Positions 1 to 9,054 are shown, counted from the first letter of the stretch. The stretch: DNA of 12,478 nt from Methylococcaceae bacterium (GCA_947505055.1 CANNLO010000113.1:1-12478); one strand, 5' to 3'. Translations and numbers: made by a program. The notes: a model not told the origin generated them from the sequence alone.

Positions 1-69
1 TAAGTTCCGTGTAAACCATCCCGATTTTCTCCTGCTTTATCTCGAATAAAGACCGCATTGCCTGTTGCT

Positions 70-906
70 ATGCTTCAAAATACGACCTCCTTGCCCTGCT
101 ATTTATGCCCAGTTTGCGGTTCTTCACTTCAACTGACACCCTCGACCAAATCCTACGCTTGCCAAAACAACCATCACTTCGATCATGCTAAAGAAGGTTA
201 TTTAAATTTATTGCCGGTGCAGTATAAACACTCTAATGTTCCTGGCGATAACAAGACCATGATGCAATCCCGACGTGAGTTTTTGGAAGCCGGCTATTAC
301 GAGCCCCTGGCAAAAGCGGTATCAATGTTCATTGAGGTAAATAAACCCGATCAGCTATTAGATCTTGGCTGCGGTGAAGGCTATTACAGCCGAAAAATCG
401 AAAGTCTTTGTACACATAAAATGTTGCAGCATGGCCTGGACATCTCTAAATTCGCCATTGTTGCCGCCGCAAAAAAACAAACCAATGCCCGTTTTGTTGT
501 CGCCAGTTCAAATCGCCTGCCTTATAGTGATCACTATTTTGATATAGTGCTAAAAATATTTGCTCCGTCAAATGAACAAGAACTCAAGCGAGTACTGAAA
601 ACTTCGGGGCTTTTATTAATGGTAACGCCAGGACCGAGACATCTCTGGCAACTTAAAGAATTTATTTACGCCAATGCCCAGGAACATGTCCTGGAAAATC
701 AGTTGCCACAAGGCTTTACCACACTTAATACGCAACGCATCAGTTATAAAATTACGCCGACGCCTCAGGAAAGAATCGCGCTACTGACCATGACGCCATT
801 TGCCTGGCGTGCCAAGGAAACTGTGCAGCAAGCCATTAAAGATGCAGTAGCTCTCGAAATCGAAACCGACTTTATTTTAACGCTGGCAAAAACATCAACC
901 GAGTAA
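70..906 (+). CDS. rlmA: 23S rRNA (guanine-N1)-methyltransferase RlmA
   Basis: RlmA-type enzymes methylate N1 of a guanine in 23S rRNA helix 35 (G745 in E. coli) with S-adenosylmethionine as donor. From the ATG at 70 (278 aa), an N-terminal zinc site is visible: C13 and C16 in CPVC, then C31 and H35 in YACQNNHHFD. It is followed by AKEGYLNLLPVQ, a block nearly identical to E. coli RlmA as I remember it. The SAM-binding motif I (LLDLGCGEGYYS) lies at residues 96-107. ASSNRLPYSD, TPGPRHLWELK-like and LLTMTPFAWRA blocks match the family further on, and the length is normal (E. coli about 269 aa). An in-frame TTG at 58 would add four residues. I prefer the ATG, but neither start has a convincing Shine-Dalgarno sequence. 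The next gene lies 74 nt downstream on the same strand, so the two may be co-transcribed. Whether the target is exactly G745 is inferred from family membership. Confidence 0.93.
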   Translation: MLQNTTSLPCYLCPVCGSSLQLTPSTKSYACQNNHHFDHAKEGYLNLLPVQYKHSNVPGDNKTMMQSRREFLEAGYYEPLAKAVSMFIEVNKPDQLLDLGCGEGYYSRKIESLCTHKMLQHGLDISKFAIVAAAKKQTNARFVVASSNRLPYSDHYFDIVLKIFAPSNEQELKRVLKTSGLLLMVTPGPRHLWQLKEFIYANAQEHVLENQLPQGFTTLNTQRISYKITPTPQERIALLTMTPFAWRAKETVQQAIKDAVALEIETDFILTLAKTSTE

Positions 907-980
907 AACCGATCCGACATTGCATCTAAAGCAGAAATCGTAATACCATCAGACCCTCACTGCTGCCGATAATTACGACT

Positions 981-2543
981 ATGAGCAATAATGCGTTGGA
1001 TTCAAGTACCACTCTCATCAAGACATTATGCGAACTTAATGGCTATAGTCTTATTGAAACACACATTTCCTGGGTATTGCTCAGCGGGCAATATGCTTAC
1101 AAAATCAAAAAACCGGTTAACTTTGGTTTTCTGGACTTCTCCACGCTCGAGCAGCGCCGACATTGCTGTCATGAAGAACTTAGACTCAACCAGCGCCTGG
1201 CTGCTGACCTTTATCTTGATGTTGTACCGATAACCGGAACCGTTGATCATCCCCAATTAGGCGGCGAGGGTTTGTCTCTGGAATACGCGGTCAAAATGAT
1301 TCAATTTCCCGCAAGACACTTGCTGGCTGAATATGCCAAGCAGGGACAACTGACTACCGAGGAATTAGACCAACTTACTGAGAGCATCGCCCAATTCCAT
1401 GACTCTATAGCGCATGCGGACCTGGATTCTCCTTATGGCGAAGGCTCCGACATCAACCATTGGTTTATCGAAAACTTTGACCAGATCAGGCCCTTGTTAA
1501 CCGATATACATCAAAAACAACAACTTCAGCACCTTCAAGATTGGGACAAGTCTGAATCCCATAAACTGGCTGTTTTCATGCAACTGCGTAAACAGCAAGG
1601 TTACATCCGCGAATGTCATGGCGATTTACATCTGGGTAATATGACGCTGCTAAACGACCGGGTTATTCTGTTCGATTGTATTGAATTTAACCCCATGCTG
1701 CGCTGGATCGATGTAATTAGTGAAGTCGCATTTCTGTTTATCGACCTGCTGTACTTTGGTTATAAACAATACGCCTATCGTTTTCTTAATCGCTATTTGC
1801 AAAATACCGGTGATTACAAGGGGCTTACTTTGCTGCCCTATTACCTGGTTTACCGTGCACTAGTAAGAGCCAAAGTCACCTTGTTGCGCCAAACACAGCA
1901 AATTGATGATCTGGCCGCATCCAAACAATTAGCTGATGATTACCAAACTTACGCCGATCTGGCCGAATACTTTAGCAAACCTGACTTAGCGTTCCTGATG
2001 ATTACTCATGGCTATTCAGGTTCGGGGAAATCAATAATCTCCAGCCAACTAAGTGAAAGACTCGGAGCATTCCAGCTACGCTCGGACATTGAGAGAAAAA
2101 AATTATTCGGTCACGCCCCCTTAGTACAAACTGACAGCAACATAGACACTGGAATTTATAGCGCGCAGGCTAATATAGAAACTTATCTACATCTTAAAGA
2201 ACTAGCAAAAGTCATACTTGAAGCCGGTTTTCCGGTTATTGTTGACGCTTGTTTTCTTAAGTCATCGCAACGGGAAATATTTAAACAACTGGCAACTGAC
2301 TGTAAGGTGCCTTTTCAAATTATTTCATTTGAAGCTTCTGAGGCGGAGTTAAGCAGGCGTATTGAACAACGTCAAAATGATGCTTCGGAAGCGACCGTAA
2401 AAGTGCTTTATCAGCAAATAAAATCAGCCGAACCTCTATCCGGGCAAGAACGTAACGACGCAATCATTATTGATACCGAGACAGACAACGCTTTGGACTT
2501 ATTAATGAAGAGCCTTAACCGATATACGGCCAAAAAGAGATGA
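981..2543 (+). CDS. Two-domain kinase: APH-like phosphotransferase fused to P-loop kinase
   Basis: This 520-aa protein belongs to the widespread family annotated as bifunctional aminoglycoside phosphotransferase/ATP-binding protein; its true substrate is unknown. The N-terminal half (about residues 20-310) has the family opening ETHISWVLL, then AYKIKKPVNFGFLDF, whose lysines near 41-44 are placed like the ATP-binding lysine of kinases. The Brenner-type catalytic motif HGDLHLGN is at 213-220 (D215, N220), with a probable metal-binding D232 in ILFDCIEFNP. The C-terminal half (about 335-515) begins with a Walker A motif GYSGSGKS at 344-351 and resembles zeta-toxin/gluconate-kinase-like P-loop kinases; RRIEQRQ near 450-460 could act as a lid. 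No signal peptide or membrane segment is seen. There is no clear Shine-Dalgarno before the ATG, but the family-typical N terminus supports this start. Despite the family name, aminoglycoside resistance should not be assumed. Confidence 0.88.
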   Translation: MSNNALDSSTTLIKTLCELNGYSLIETHISWVLLSGQYAYKIKKPVNFGFLDFSTLEQRRHCCHEELRLNQRLAADLYLDVVPITGTVDHPQLGGEGLSLEYAVKMIQFPARHLLAEYAKQGQLTTEELDQLTESIAQFHDSIAHADLDSPYGEGSDINHWFIENFDQIRPLLTDIHQKQQLQHLQDWDKSESHKLAVFMQLRKQQGYIRECHGDLHLGNMTLLNDRVILFDCIEFNPMLRWIDVISEVAFLFIDLLYFGYKQYAYRFLNRYLQNTGDYKGLTLLPYYLVYRALVRAKVTLLRQTQQIDDLAASKQLADDYQTYADLAEYFSKPDLAFLMITHGYSGSGKSIISSQLSERLGAFQLRSDIERKKLFGHAPLVQTDSNIDTGIYSAQANIETYLHLKELAKVILEAGFPVIVDACFLKSSQREIFKQLATDCKVPFQIISFEASEAELSRRIEQRQNDASEATVKVLYQQIKSAEPLSGQERNDAIIIDTETDNALDLLMKSLNRYTAKKR

Positions 2544-2584
2544 TTTTAAAGCCATTAATCGATCTGATCGTCATTAAAGACATT

Positions 2585-2616
2585 AAAAAGGGGCAAGTTG
2601 CCCGCCCCTTCTTTTT
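2585..2616. terminator. Bidirectional rho-independent terminator
   Basis: A perfect 7-bp stem pairs AAGGGGC (2588-2594) with GCCCCTT (2604-2610) around a 9-nt loop. On the plus strand a CTTTTT tract follows, 42 nt after the kinase stop. On the minus strand the A-run at 2585-2589 becomes a U tract. The hairpin can therefore stop plus-strand transcripts from the kinase gene. It also lies about 18 nt beyond the stop of the SmbP-like remnant on the other strand, for which it was probably once the terminator (inference). Confidence 0.85.
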
Positions 2617-2627
2617 AACCGGCTTTT

Positions 2628-2720
2628 TTATTTCTTTTTGCTGGCTTTAAGGTGCTCTACCGCTGCTTCAGCATGTTTGGTAGCCGCATCTGTCTGCCCC
2701 AATCCACCCTGATCGATAGT
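2628..2720 (-). pseudogene. 3' remnant of a small metal-binding protein gene (SmbP-like)
   Basis: Read on the minus strand, the last 30 codons before the TAA at 2630-2628 encode TIDQGGLGQTDAATKHAEAA followed by VEHLKASKKK. This resembles the C-terminal tail of SmbP-type small metal-binding proteins, helical proteins rich in HAxxAxxH repeats and described from Nitrosomonas. Upstream of about 2720 the same frame stays open to 2858 but loses all resemblance: it has no His repeats and no secretory signal peptide, and SmbP precursors normally carry a signal peptide and several more repeats. I see no continuation in the other minus-strand frames that I read just upstream. A strong hairpin terminator sits directly downstream, as expected for a gene end. 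I read this as a 5'-truncated, probably non-functional relic. The family call rests on remembered motifs; a short genuine ORF of up to 76 codons is the alternative. Confidence 0.5.
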
Positions 2721-2905
2721 ACCACGCTTATAAAACTTCGTCAGAACCAACAATTGTATTTTTACCATTATGTAATTTATTTTGCAATATTTAGATATTT
2801 CGCTGGAGCAAAAAAACAAAATCCAATAGCACCGTTGATTACTATAGGTAATTTCCATACGAAAAGCATGTTTAAAAAATTAACTGGAGTGTTTTTTTAG
2901 TTTTA
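2721..2905. other. AT-rich gap with no recognised gene
   Basis: This stretch lies between the SmbP-like remnant and the inverted-repeat cluster. It is strikingly A/T-rich with homopolymer runs (A7 near 2811, T7 near 2892). Open frames of about 76-82 codons cross it on both strands, but neither shows a recognisable family, compositional bias or ribosome-binding site. I see no tRNA-like, riboswitch-like or known small-RNA structure. It is probably decaying DNA left where a gene was lost. Confidence 0.5.
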
Positions 2906-2939
2906 TCGCATGAATATGTACCAAATTCATGCCATGCGA
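2906..2939. repeat. Inverted repeat (7-bp arms)
   Basis: TCGCATG (2906-2912) is the exact reverse complement of CATGCGA (2933-2939). An alternative internal pairing ATGAAT/ATTCAT (2910-2915 with 2925-2930) competes with it. Neither strand has a T tract immediately after the stem, so it does not look like a simple terminator. Confidence 0.45.
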
Positions 2940-2950
2940 AAACTTAAAGC

Positions 2951-2986
2951 CGCTTTAAAAGTTCACTTTCTATAACTTTTAAAGCG
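2951..2986. repeat. Perfect 13-bp inverted repeat downstream of purB
   Basis: CGCTTTAAAAGTT (2951-2963) and AACTTTTAAAGCG (2974-2986) are exact reverse complements around a 10-nt loop. A third, imperfect copy of the arm (AACTTAAAGC, 2941-2950) abuts the left arm, so two foldings are possible. The repeat lies 54 nt beyond the purB stop and would form a long AU-rich hairpin in the purB 3' region. It lacks a clean U tract, so it may act as an mRNA-stabilising end, a weak terminator, or the end of a small repeat element. Confidence 0.6.
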
Positions 2987-2995
2987 AAGATTCAC

Positions 2996-3025
2996 AGCCA
3001 AGATTGGCTCTTTATTGCTAGCAAT
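2996..3025. repeat. Two short palindromes just after the purB stop
   Basis: AGCCAAGATTGGCT (2996-3009) can form a 5-6-bp stem with a tiny loop, and ATTGCTAGCAAT (3014-3025) is a perfect 12-bp palindrome. Both sit within 45 nt of the purB stop. With the 13-bp repeat further on, they give the purB transcript a highly structured 3' end. No specific protein site is recognised. Confidence 0.4.
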
Positions 3026-3039
3026 GTGCGCAGAAGGTT

Positions 3040-4404
<1,365 letters not shown>

Positions 4405-4434
4405 TTATTAATCCGGGTGTTTAAGTGTTTGTTA

Positions 4435-5529
4435 TTATTCATTAGCTTTTGATTCAATGATTCCGCCACCAAGGCAAATGTCCCCGTCATAAAAAACGAC
4501 AGACTGCCCAGGTGTAATCGCCCGTTGCGGCTGAGCAAAAGTCACTTTGCAACGATCAGCACCTATCGGCTCCAAATAACAAGCCTGATCGGCCTGACGA
4601 TAACGGGTTTTGGCCTTACAGTTTAAAGCGTCTGTTAAAGGGCGGTTATTGCACCAGTCCAATTGACTGGCTTCGAGAGTATTATGCAACATCAAGGGAT
4701 GATCATGACCCTGCCCAACGATCAGAATATTATTATCCAAATCTTTTTCCAGCACATACCAGGGTTCGTCCGGGGCATTTTTAACCCCACCTATTCCCAG
4801 ACCCTGACGTTGACCAAACGTGTAATACATCAAGCCATGATGCTTGCCAATAATCTGGCCATCGGGGGTTCGCATTTCCCCGGGTTGCGTGGGCAAATAA
4901 CGTTGCAGAAATTCAGTAAATTTACGTTCGCCAATAAAACAAATCCCGGTACTATCTTTTTTACGACTATTGGCAAAACCGGCTTTATCGGCCATTGCGC
5001 GAATTTCCGGTTTATGTAAATGACCTATCGGAAACAAAGTGCGCGCTAACTGTTTTTGTCCCAAGGTATAAAGAAAATAACTTTGCTCTTTATTGGGATC
5101 TAAACCTTTTAACAGGAAATGCTCTCCATTCTGATTGGATGACACTCTGGCGTAGTGACCGGTAGCAATATATTCAGCACCTAAATCTTCAATCGCATAA
5201 TTTAAAAACGCTTTAAATTTAACGTGTTTATTGCAAAGAATATCAGGATTAGGGGTGCGACCCGCTTTAAACTCAGCCAGGAATACTTCAAAGACTTCAT
5301 CCCAGTATTCAGTGGCAAAATTAACAGTTTTTAATTCGATACCTAATTTATCGCAAACCTGTTGGGCATCAGCAAGATCTTCCATCGCAGTGCACTGCTC
5401 AGTACCATCGTCTTCTTCCCAGTTTTTCATGAACAAACCGGTGACTTGATGACCTTGTTCTAACAGTAACAACGCCGTAACTGAGGAATCGACACCGCCT
5501 GACATGCCGACAATTATTTTTTTACTCAT
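4435..5529 (-). CDS. mnmA: tRNA-specific 2-thiouridylase MnmA
   Basis: MnmA adenylates and then thiolates C2 of wobble U34 in tRNA-Lys, tRNA-Glu and tRNA-Gln, receiving sulfur through the IscS/Tus relay. From the ATG at 5529 the product is 364 aa (E. coli 368). The N-type ATP-pyrophosphatase loop SGGVDSS is at 10-16. The two active-site cysteines are both present: C99 in [12 protein letters not shown] and C197 in [10 protein letters not shown]. The C-terminal beta-barrel segment with [11 protein letters not shown] is also seen. A TTG two codons upstream is possible, but the ATG gives the conserved [12 protein letters not shown] start. That ATG lies inside the end of nudJ (8-nt overlap), implying translational coupling. 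purB follows 30 nt downstream. Confidence 0.96.
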   Translation of the reverse strand: MSKKIIVGMSGGVDSSVTALLLLEQGHQVTGLFMKNWEEDDGTEQCTAMEDLADAQQVCDKLGIELKTVNFATEYWDEVFEVFLAEFKAGRTPNPDILCNKHVKFKAFLNYAIEDLGAEYIATGHYARVSSNQNGEHFLLKGLDPNKEQSYFLYTLGQKQLARTLFPIGHLHKPEIRAMADKAGFANSRKKDSTGICFIGERKFTEFLQRYLPTQPGEMRTPDGQIIGKHHGLMYYTFGQRQGLGIGGVKNAPDEPWYVLEKDLDNNILIVGQGHDHPLMLHNTLEASQLDWCNNRPLTDALNCKAKTRYRQADQACYLEPIGADRCKVTFAQPQRAITPGQSVVFYDGDICLGGGIIESKANE

Positions 5530-5977
5530 GATCAATAAATGATTTAAGCAAGGATAAAGGATGGCGCTGTCCGCTTAGATACTCGTCGATACTGATTAAT
5601 ACTAACGGACTCCGCAAACGATGCTGCTCCGCTACAATTTCATCGCGCGTTAACCAATGGGTAGCAACTATGCCTTCATCAAGTTTTTGTTCAGGATTAT
5701 GCGCATAGGTCCGACCGGCAAAACATATCCGGACAAAGCTGGGAGAATCAGGATTTTTTCGCCAAAGCTGAACTGAGATAATATACTCGGGTTCAAACTG
5801 CCAGGCAGTTTCTTCCAATACTTCCCGCTTAATGGCAACAATTAAATCTTCACCGGCTTCAAGGTGCCCTGCGGGTTGATTGAATTGAAGACCACTGGAA
5901 GTTTCTTCCTCTACAAACAAAAAACGTTGGTCTTGCTCAATAACGGCAGCAACTGTAACGTGTGGCTTCCAAACCAT
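5522..5977 (-). CDS. nudJ: Nudix phosphatase NudJ
   Basis: NudJ-type enzymes hydrolyse nucleoside tri- and diphosphates; the E. coli protein also acts on the thiamin precursor HMP-PP. The 151-aa product opens with [26 protein letters not shown] sequence, as E. coli NudJ (153 aa) does. The Nudix box starts at G37 in [10 protein letters not shown] and runs to W59, with E43, R51, E52, E55 and E56 conserved. The usual glycine two residues before the box end is alanine here (A58). The C-terminal block [21 protein letters not shown] matches the E. coli LRSPLV...YQSGQRYPL region. A good GGAG (5988-5985) stands 7 nt before the ATG. It is the first gene of the cluster and overlaps mnmA by 8 nt. Its position directly upstream of mnmA is conserved in gammaproteobacteria and strengthens the call. 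Confidence 0.93.
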   Translation of the reverse strand: MVWKPHVTVAAVIEQDQRFLFVEEETSSGLQFNQPAGHLEAGEDLIVAIKREVLEETAWQFEPEYIISVQLWRKNPDSPSFVRICFAGRTYAHNPEQKLDEGIVATHWLTRDEIVAEQHRLRSPLVLISIDEYLSGQRHPLSLLKSFIDHE

Positions 5978-6014
5978 TGCAAAACTCCAACATTAAATTT
6001 AATATTTTACTAGA

Positions 6015-6037
6015 TTTACCAAGATTATGCTGGTAAA
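6015..6037. promoter_or_regulatory. Dyad TTTACCA-N9-TGGTAAA upstream of nudJ
   Basis: A perfect 7-bp inverted repeat with a 9-nt spacer lies 38-60 bp before the nudJ start, in the divergent nudJ/clpS region. Its size and symmetry suit a dimeric regulator, or it could form a hairpin in a nudJ leader. No confident nudJ promoter was found next to it, and no known operator matches it. Confidence 0.35.
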
Positions 6038-6116
6038 AAAAGACGGCCATTGGTCCTTACGAAGCCATTAATAAATATTCTCATGTAACTTGTTTATTTT
6101 GTTGCTACCATATGTA

Positions 6117-6145
6117 TTGAAATTTGCCAGAATTGGCACTATGTT
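6117..6145 (+). promoter_or_regulatory. Predicted sigma70-type promoter of clpS-clpA
   Basis: TTGAAA (6117-6122) matches the -35 consensus at five of six positions. It is separated by 17 bp from TATGTT (6140-6145), a fair -10. Transcription would start near 6152 and give a leader of about 24 nt, A/U-rich and without a Shine-Dalgarno. The spacer contains the dyad TGCCA-N4-TGGCA (6125-6138), which could be a repressor site lying between the -35 and -10. Confidence 0.55.
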
Positions 6146-6175
6146 AGAGGTCTAAAATTTTTTATTATTTCAGTT

Positions 6176-6499
6176 ATGTCAGATTTTGATCCTTTTAAAG
6201 ATAGCGACGGCGACCTGGCCATTCAGGAAGCAGCACCTAAACTAAAAAACCCATCATTATTTAAGGTGATACTCTTAAATGATGACTTTACACCTATGGA
6301 TTTTGTAATAGAGATTTTAATGAATTTTTTTGCCATGCCTGAAGAAACGGCTACACAGGTAATGCTGCAAATACATACAAAAGGGATTGGTGTCTGCGGA
6401 ACCTATTCTAAAGATGTGGCTGAAACCAAAGTATATATAGTTAATGATTATTCACGAGAGCATCAGCATCCGTTGATGTGTTCGATGGAAGAAGTTTAG
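6176..6499 (+). CDS. clpS: ATP-dependent Clp protease adaptor ClpS
   Basis: ClpS binds proteins with N-degron residues (Leu, Phe, Tyr, Trp) and hands them to ClpA for degradation by ClpAP. The 107-aa product matches E. coli ClpS (106 aa) in length. After a variable acidic N-terminal tail comes the core with NDDFTPM at 35-41, which contains the alpha-amino-binding N35/D36 and the gatekeeper methionine M41. H67 in QIHTKG lies opposite them in the pocket. CGTYSKDVAETKV and EHQHPLMCSMEE complete the fold. All pocket residues are present, so N-degron binding should be intact. clpA starts 12 nt downstream. No Shine-Dalgarno is seen before the ATG; the leader is U/A-rich. Confidence 0.96.
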   Translation: MSDFDPFKDSDGDLAIQEAAPKLKNPSLFKVILLNDDFTPMDFVIEILMNFFAMPEETATQVMLQIHTKGIGVCGTYSKDVAETKVYIVNDYSREHQHPLMCSMEEV

Positions 6500-6511
6500 G
6501 CTGGAGAGAAT

Positions 6512-8785
6512 ATGTTAAGTAAAGAGCTGGAAATCACATTAAATAATGCCTTTAAAAATGCACATGATAAACGGCATGAATTTATCACCGTTGAACATTT
6601 ACTCCTGGCATTGATTGAGAATACATCTGCCCAGTCGATTCTGATAGCTTGCGGCTGCGATATAAAAATGTTGCGCGGACAGTTGACGCAATTTATTGAT
6701 GAAACCACATCGCTAATCCCTATGGGGGTCCAGCGCGAAACACAACCTACCCTGGGTTTCCAAAGAGTTCTTCAACGTGCCGTTTTTCATGTACAGGCCT
6801 CTGATAAAAAAGAAGTTTCGGGGGCAAATTTATTTGTAGCCTTATTCAGTGAACAGGACTCCCATGCAGTTTATCTGTTAAATAAACAAGATATTTCAAG
6901 ACTGGACGTAGTTAACTATCTGGCACATGGAATTTCAAAAATTGACCCTGAAAATGACCCATCCAATAATGAATTGCCAGATACTGGCAATATCGATACT
7001 GAAATTACCGGCAGTCCTTTAGATAAATACGCCACAAATCTTAATGAAGAAGCGCTGAAAGGTCGAATTGACCCCTTAATAGGCAGAGACGCAGAGATTG
7101 AAAGAACTATTCAGACACTTTGCCGTCGCCGTAAAAACAATCCGTTACTGGTTGGCGAAGCCGGTGTAGGTAAAACCGCTATCGCCGAAGGTTTGGCGAA
7201 AAGAATCGTCGAAGAACAAGTGCCTGATGTATTAATGAATAGCGTCATTTTCTCGCTCGATTTAGGTGCCTTAGTTGCAGGAACCAAATACCGGGGCGAT
7301 TTTGAAAAACGACTTAAAGCCTTGTTGAGCCAGCTTAACAAGGAACCTGATTCGATCCTGTTTATTGATGAAATACACACCATCATCGGAGCAGGTTCGG
7401 CTTCTGGTGGTGTTATGGATGCTTCAAATCTTATTAAACCAGCGCTGGCTTCAGGCCAATTGCGTTGTATCGGTTCTACAACTTATCAGGAATATCGTGG
7501 CGTATTTGAAAAAGATCACGCTCTGGCAAGACGCTTTCAAAAAATTGATGTGCTTGAACCTTCTGTTGAAGACACCATATTGATTTTAAAAGGCCTTAAG
7601 TCCCGCTACGAAGAACATCATGATGTTAAATATTCCCCTGAAGCCTTGCGCGTTGCCGCAGAGCTATCAGATCGTTATATTACCGACCGTCATTTGCCCG
7701 ATAAAGCCATCGACGTAATTGATGAAGCCGGTGCAAAACAACGCATGACAGCAGAAACTGATCGAAAACAACTTATTGATGTCGCCGAAATAGAAGAAAT
7801 AGTCTCAAAAATTGCCAGAGTCCCCGCTAAATCTGTTTCTTCCAACGATATTGACAAGCTGAGCAATCTTGAAAAAAATCTGAAAATGCTGGTTTTTGGA
7901 CAGGACGAAGCCATTTCAGCACTAGCTTCTGCCATCAAGTTATCGCGTGCAGGACTTAGAGATGCACAGAAGACAATTGGTTCTTTCCTTTTTTCAGGAC
8001 CAACCGGGGTTGGAAAGACCGAAGTTACCCGTCAACTGGCCAAGGTTCTGGGTGTTGAACTGATTCGTTTCGATATGTCCGAATACATGGAACGACATAC
8101 TGTTTCCAGACTGATAGGTGCGCCTCCAGGCTATGTAGGGTTTGATCAGGGCGGATTGTTAACTGAACAGGTGACCAAGCATCCTCATGCTGTGTTGTTA
8201 CTTGATGAACTGGAAAAAGCCCATCCCGACGTATTTAATTTGTTATTACAGGTTATGGATCATGGCTCCTTGACCGATAATAACGGTCGCAAAGCAGATT
8301 TCCGTAACATTATTTTAGTAATGACCACCAATGCCGGAGCTGAAGAAGGCAGTCGTGCCTCTATTGGCTTTACCCATCAGGATCATGCGAGCGACAGCAT
8401 GAAAGTGATCGAAAAAGGCTTCTCCCCGGAATTCCGTAACCGTCTTGATGCCATTATTCAATTCAAACCATTAGATATTGCCATCGTCGGCCATGTGGTC
8501 GATAAATTCATTTTTGAATTGGAAGCTTTACTGGCAGACAAACATGTAACATTGGCATTAGATGTTGATGCCCGATTATGGCTGGCAGAAAATGGTTACG
8601 ATCCAAAAATGGGAGCCAGACCGATGGCGCGACTCATACAAGAGAAAATCAAGAAACCTTTGGCTAATGACTTACTATTTGGTGAATTAGCGCACGGTGG
8701 GCATGTGCGAATTTTCGTGAAAGATAATGAGCTGAACTTCGCTATAGAAAGCGTTGAGCTTATCGTTCCTGAAGCCAACTTTTAA
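6512..8785 (+). CDS. clpA: AAA+ unfoldase ClpA, ATPase subunit of ClpAP
   Basis: ClpA forms a hexamer that unfolds tagged or N-degron substrates and threads them into ClpP. The 757-aa product is almost exactly E. coli length (758). An N-domain (about 1-145, with [15 protein letters not shown]) provides the ClpS docking surface. The first ATPase module has Walker A GEAGVGKT at 215-222 and Walker B LFIDE ending at D286/E287. The second has Walker A GPTGVGKT at 496-503 and Walker B LLLDE ending at D565/E566. There is no long coiled-coil middle domain between the modules, which separates it from ClpB. The ClpP-contacting loop reads IGF at 618-620, where E. coli ClpA has [13 protein letters not shown] lies near the C terminus. 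A good GGAG (6503-6506) stands 5 nt before the ATG. It is in an operon with clpS. Confidence 0.97.
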   Translation: MLSKELEITLNNAFKNAHDKRHEFITVEHLLLALIENTSAQSILIACGCDIKMLRGQLTQFIDETTSLIPMGVQRETQPTLGFQRVLQRAVFHVQASDKKEVSGANLFVALFSEQDSHAVYLLNKQDISRLDVVNYLAHGISKIDPENDPSNNELPDTGNIDTEITGSPLDKYATNLNEEALKGRIDPLIGRDAEIERTIQTLCRRRKNNPLLVGEAGVGKTAIAEGLAKRIVEEQVPDVLMNSVIFSLDLGALVAGTKYRGDFEKRLKALLSQLNKEPDSILFIDEIHTIIGAGSASGGVMDASNLIKPALASGQLRCIGSTTYQEYRGVFEKDHALARRFQKIDVLEPSVEDTILILKGLKSRYEEHHDVKYSPEALRVAAELSDRYITDRHLPDKAIDVIDEAGAKQRMTAETDRKQLIDVAEIEEIVSKIARVPAKSVSSNDIDKLSNLEKNLKMLVFGQDEAISALASAIKLSRAGLRDAQKTIGSFLFSGPTGVGKTEVTRQLAKVLGVELIRFDMSEYMERHTVSRLIGAPPGYVGFDQGGLLTEQVTKHPHAVLLLDELEKAHPDVFNLLLQVMDHGSLTDNNGRKADFRNIILVMTTNAGAEEGSRASIGFTHQDHASDSMKVIEKGFSPEFRNRLDAIIQFKPLDIAIVGHVVDKFIFELEALLADKHVTLALDVDARLWLAENGYDPKMGARPMARLIQEKIKKPLANDLLFGELAHGGHVRIFVKDNELNFAIESVELIVPEANF

Positions 8786-8812
8786 TACAATGGAATAACT
8801 TCAAGAATCTTA

Positions 8813-8841
8813 CGCTAATCCTGTTGATTACGGGATTAGCG
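8813..8841. terminator. Convergent hairpin between clpA and infA
   Basis: CGCTAATCC (8813-8821) pairs perfectly with GGATTAGCG (8833-8841). A G-U and a G-C pair extend it to 11 bp around a 7-nt loop. The right arm contains the infA stop codon (8838-8836). The T tracts on either side are weak, so intrinsic termination is uncertain, but the position between two convergent genes fits a shared terminator. Confidence 0.55.
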
Positions 8842-9054
8842 CATACGGAATGTAATACGACCTTTAGATAAATCGTAAGGCGTCATTTCAACTTTAACGC
8901 TGTCACCGGTAAGAATTCGGATGTAATGCTTACGCATTTTTCCTGATATATGTGCAGTCACAACATGACCATTTTCCAGTTCGACGCGAAACATGGTATT
9001 TGGAAGCGTGTCGATCACCTTCCCTTCCATTTCAATCTGATCTTCTTTAGCCAT
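8836..9054 (-). CDS. infA: Translation initiation factor IF-1
   Basis: IF-1 binds the A site of the 30S subunit during initiation and promotes IF-2 and IF-3 function. The 72-aa product is the same length as E. coli IF-1 and nearly identical through the OB-fold core, including [35 protein letters not shown] and [17 protein letters not shown] (9067-9064) stands 9 nt before the ATG. It is convergent with clpA, the same relative arrangement as in E. coli, though without the tRNA-Ser gene found between them there. Confidence 0.98.
   Translation of the reverse strand: MAKEDQIEMEGKVIDTLPNTMFRVELENGHVVTAHISGKMRKHYIRILTGDSVKVEMTPYDLSKGRITFRMR

Noticed and set aside
981..2543. Aminoglycoside resistance determinant
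   Set aside because: Only the general kinase fold and HGDxHxxN motif are shared; the fusion architecture belongs to a chromosomal family of unknown substrate, with no sign of a resistance context.
2721..2858. N-terminal part of the 76-codon minus-strand frame as a complete small protein
   Set aside because: No signal peptide, no His repeats and no resemblance to any family before the SmbP-like tail; better explained as chance open sequence in front of a truncated gene.
2652..2900. Open frame of 82 codons on the plus strand in the intergenic gap
   Set aside because: It overlaps the SmbP-like remnant antisense, has no ribosome-binding site, shows no recognisable domain, and its composition simply reflects AT-rich DNA.
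4663..5019. 118-codon plus-strand frame opposite mnmA
   Set aside because: It lies wholly inside mnmA, whose motifs and catalytic cysteines are intact; an antisense shadow.
7111..7386. 91-codon minus-strand frame opposite clpA
   Set aside because: It is antisense to the first ATPase module of clpA and has no independent support.
8786..8835. tRNA-Ser gene between clpA and infA, as in E. coli
   Set aside because: The gap is only about 50 nt, too short for a tRNA; it holds just the hairpin.
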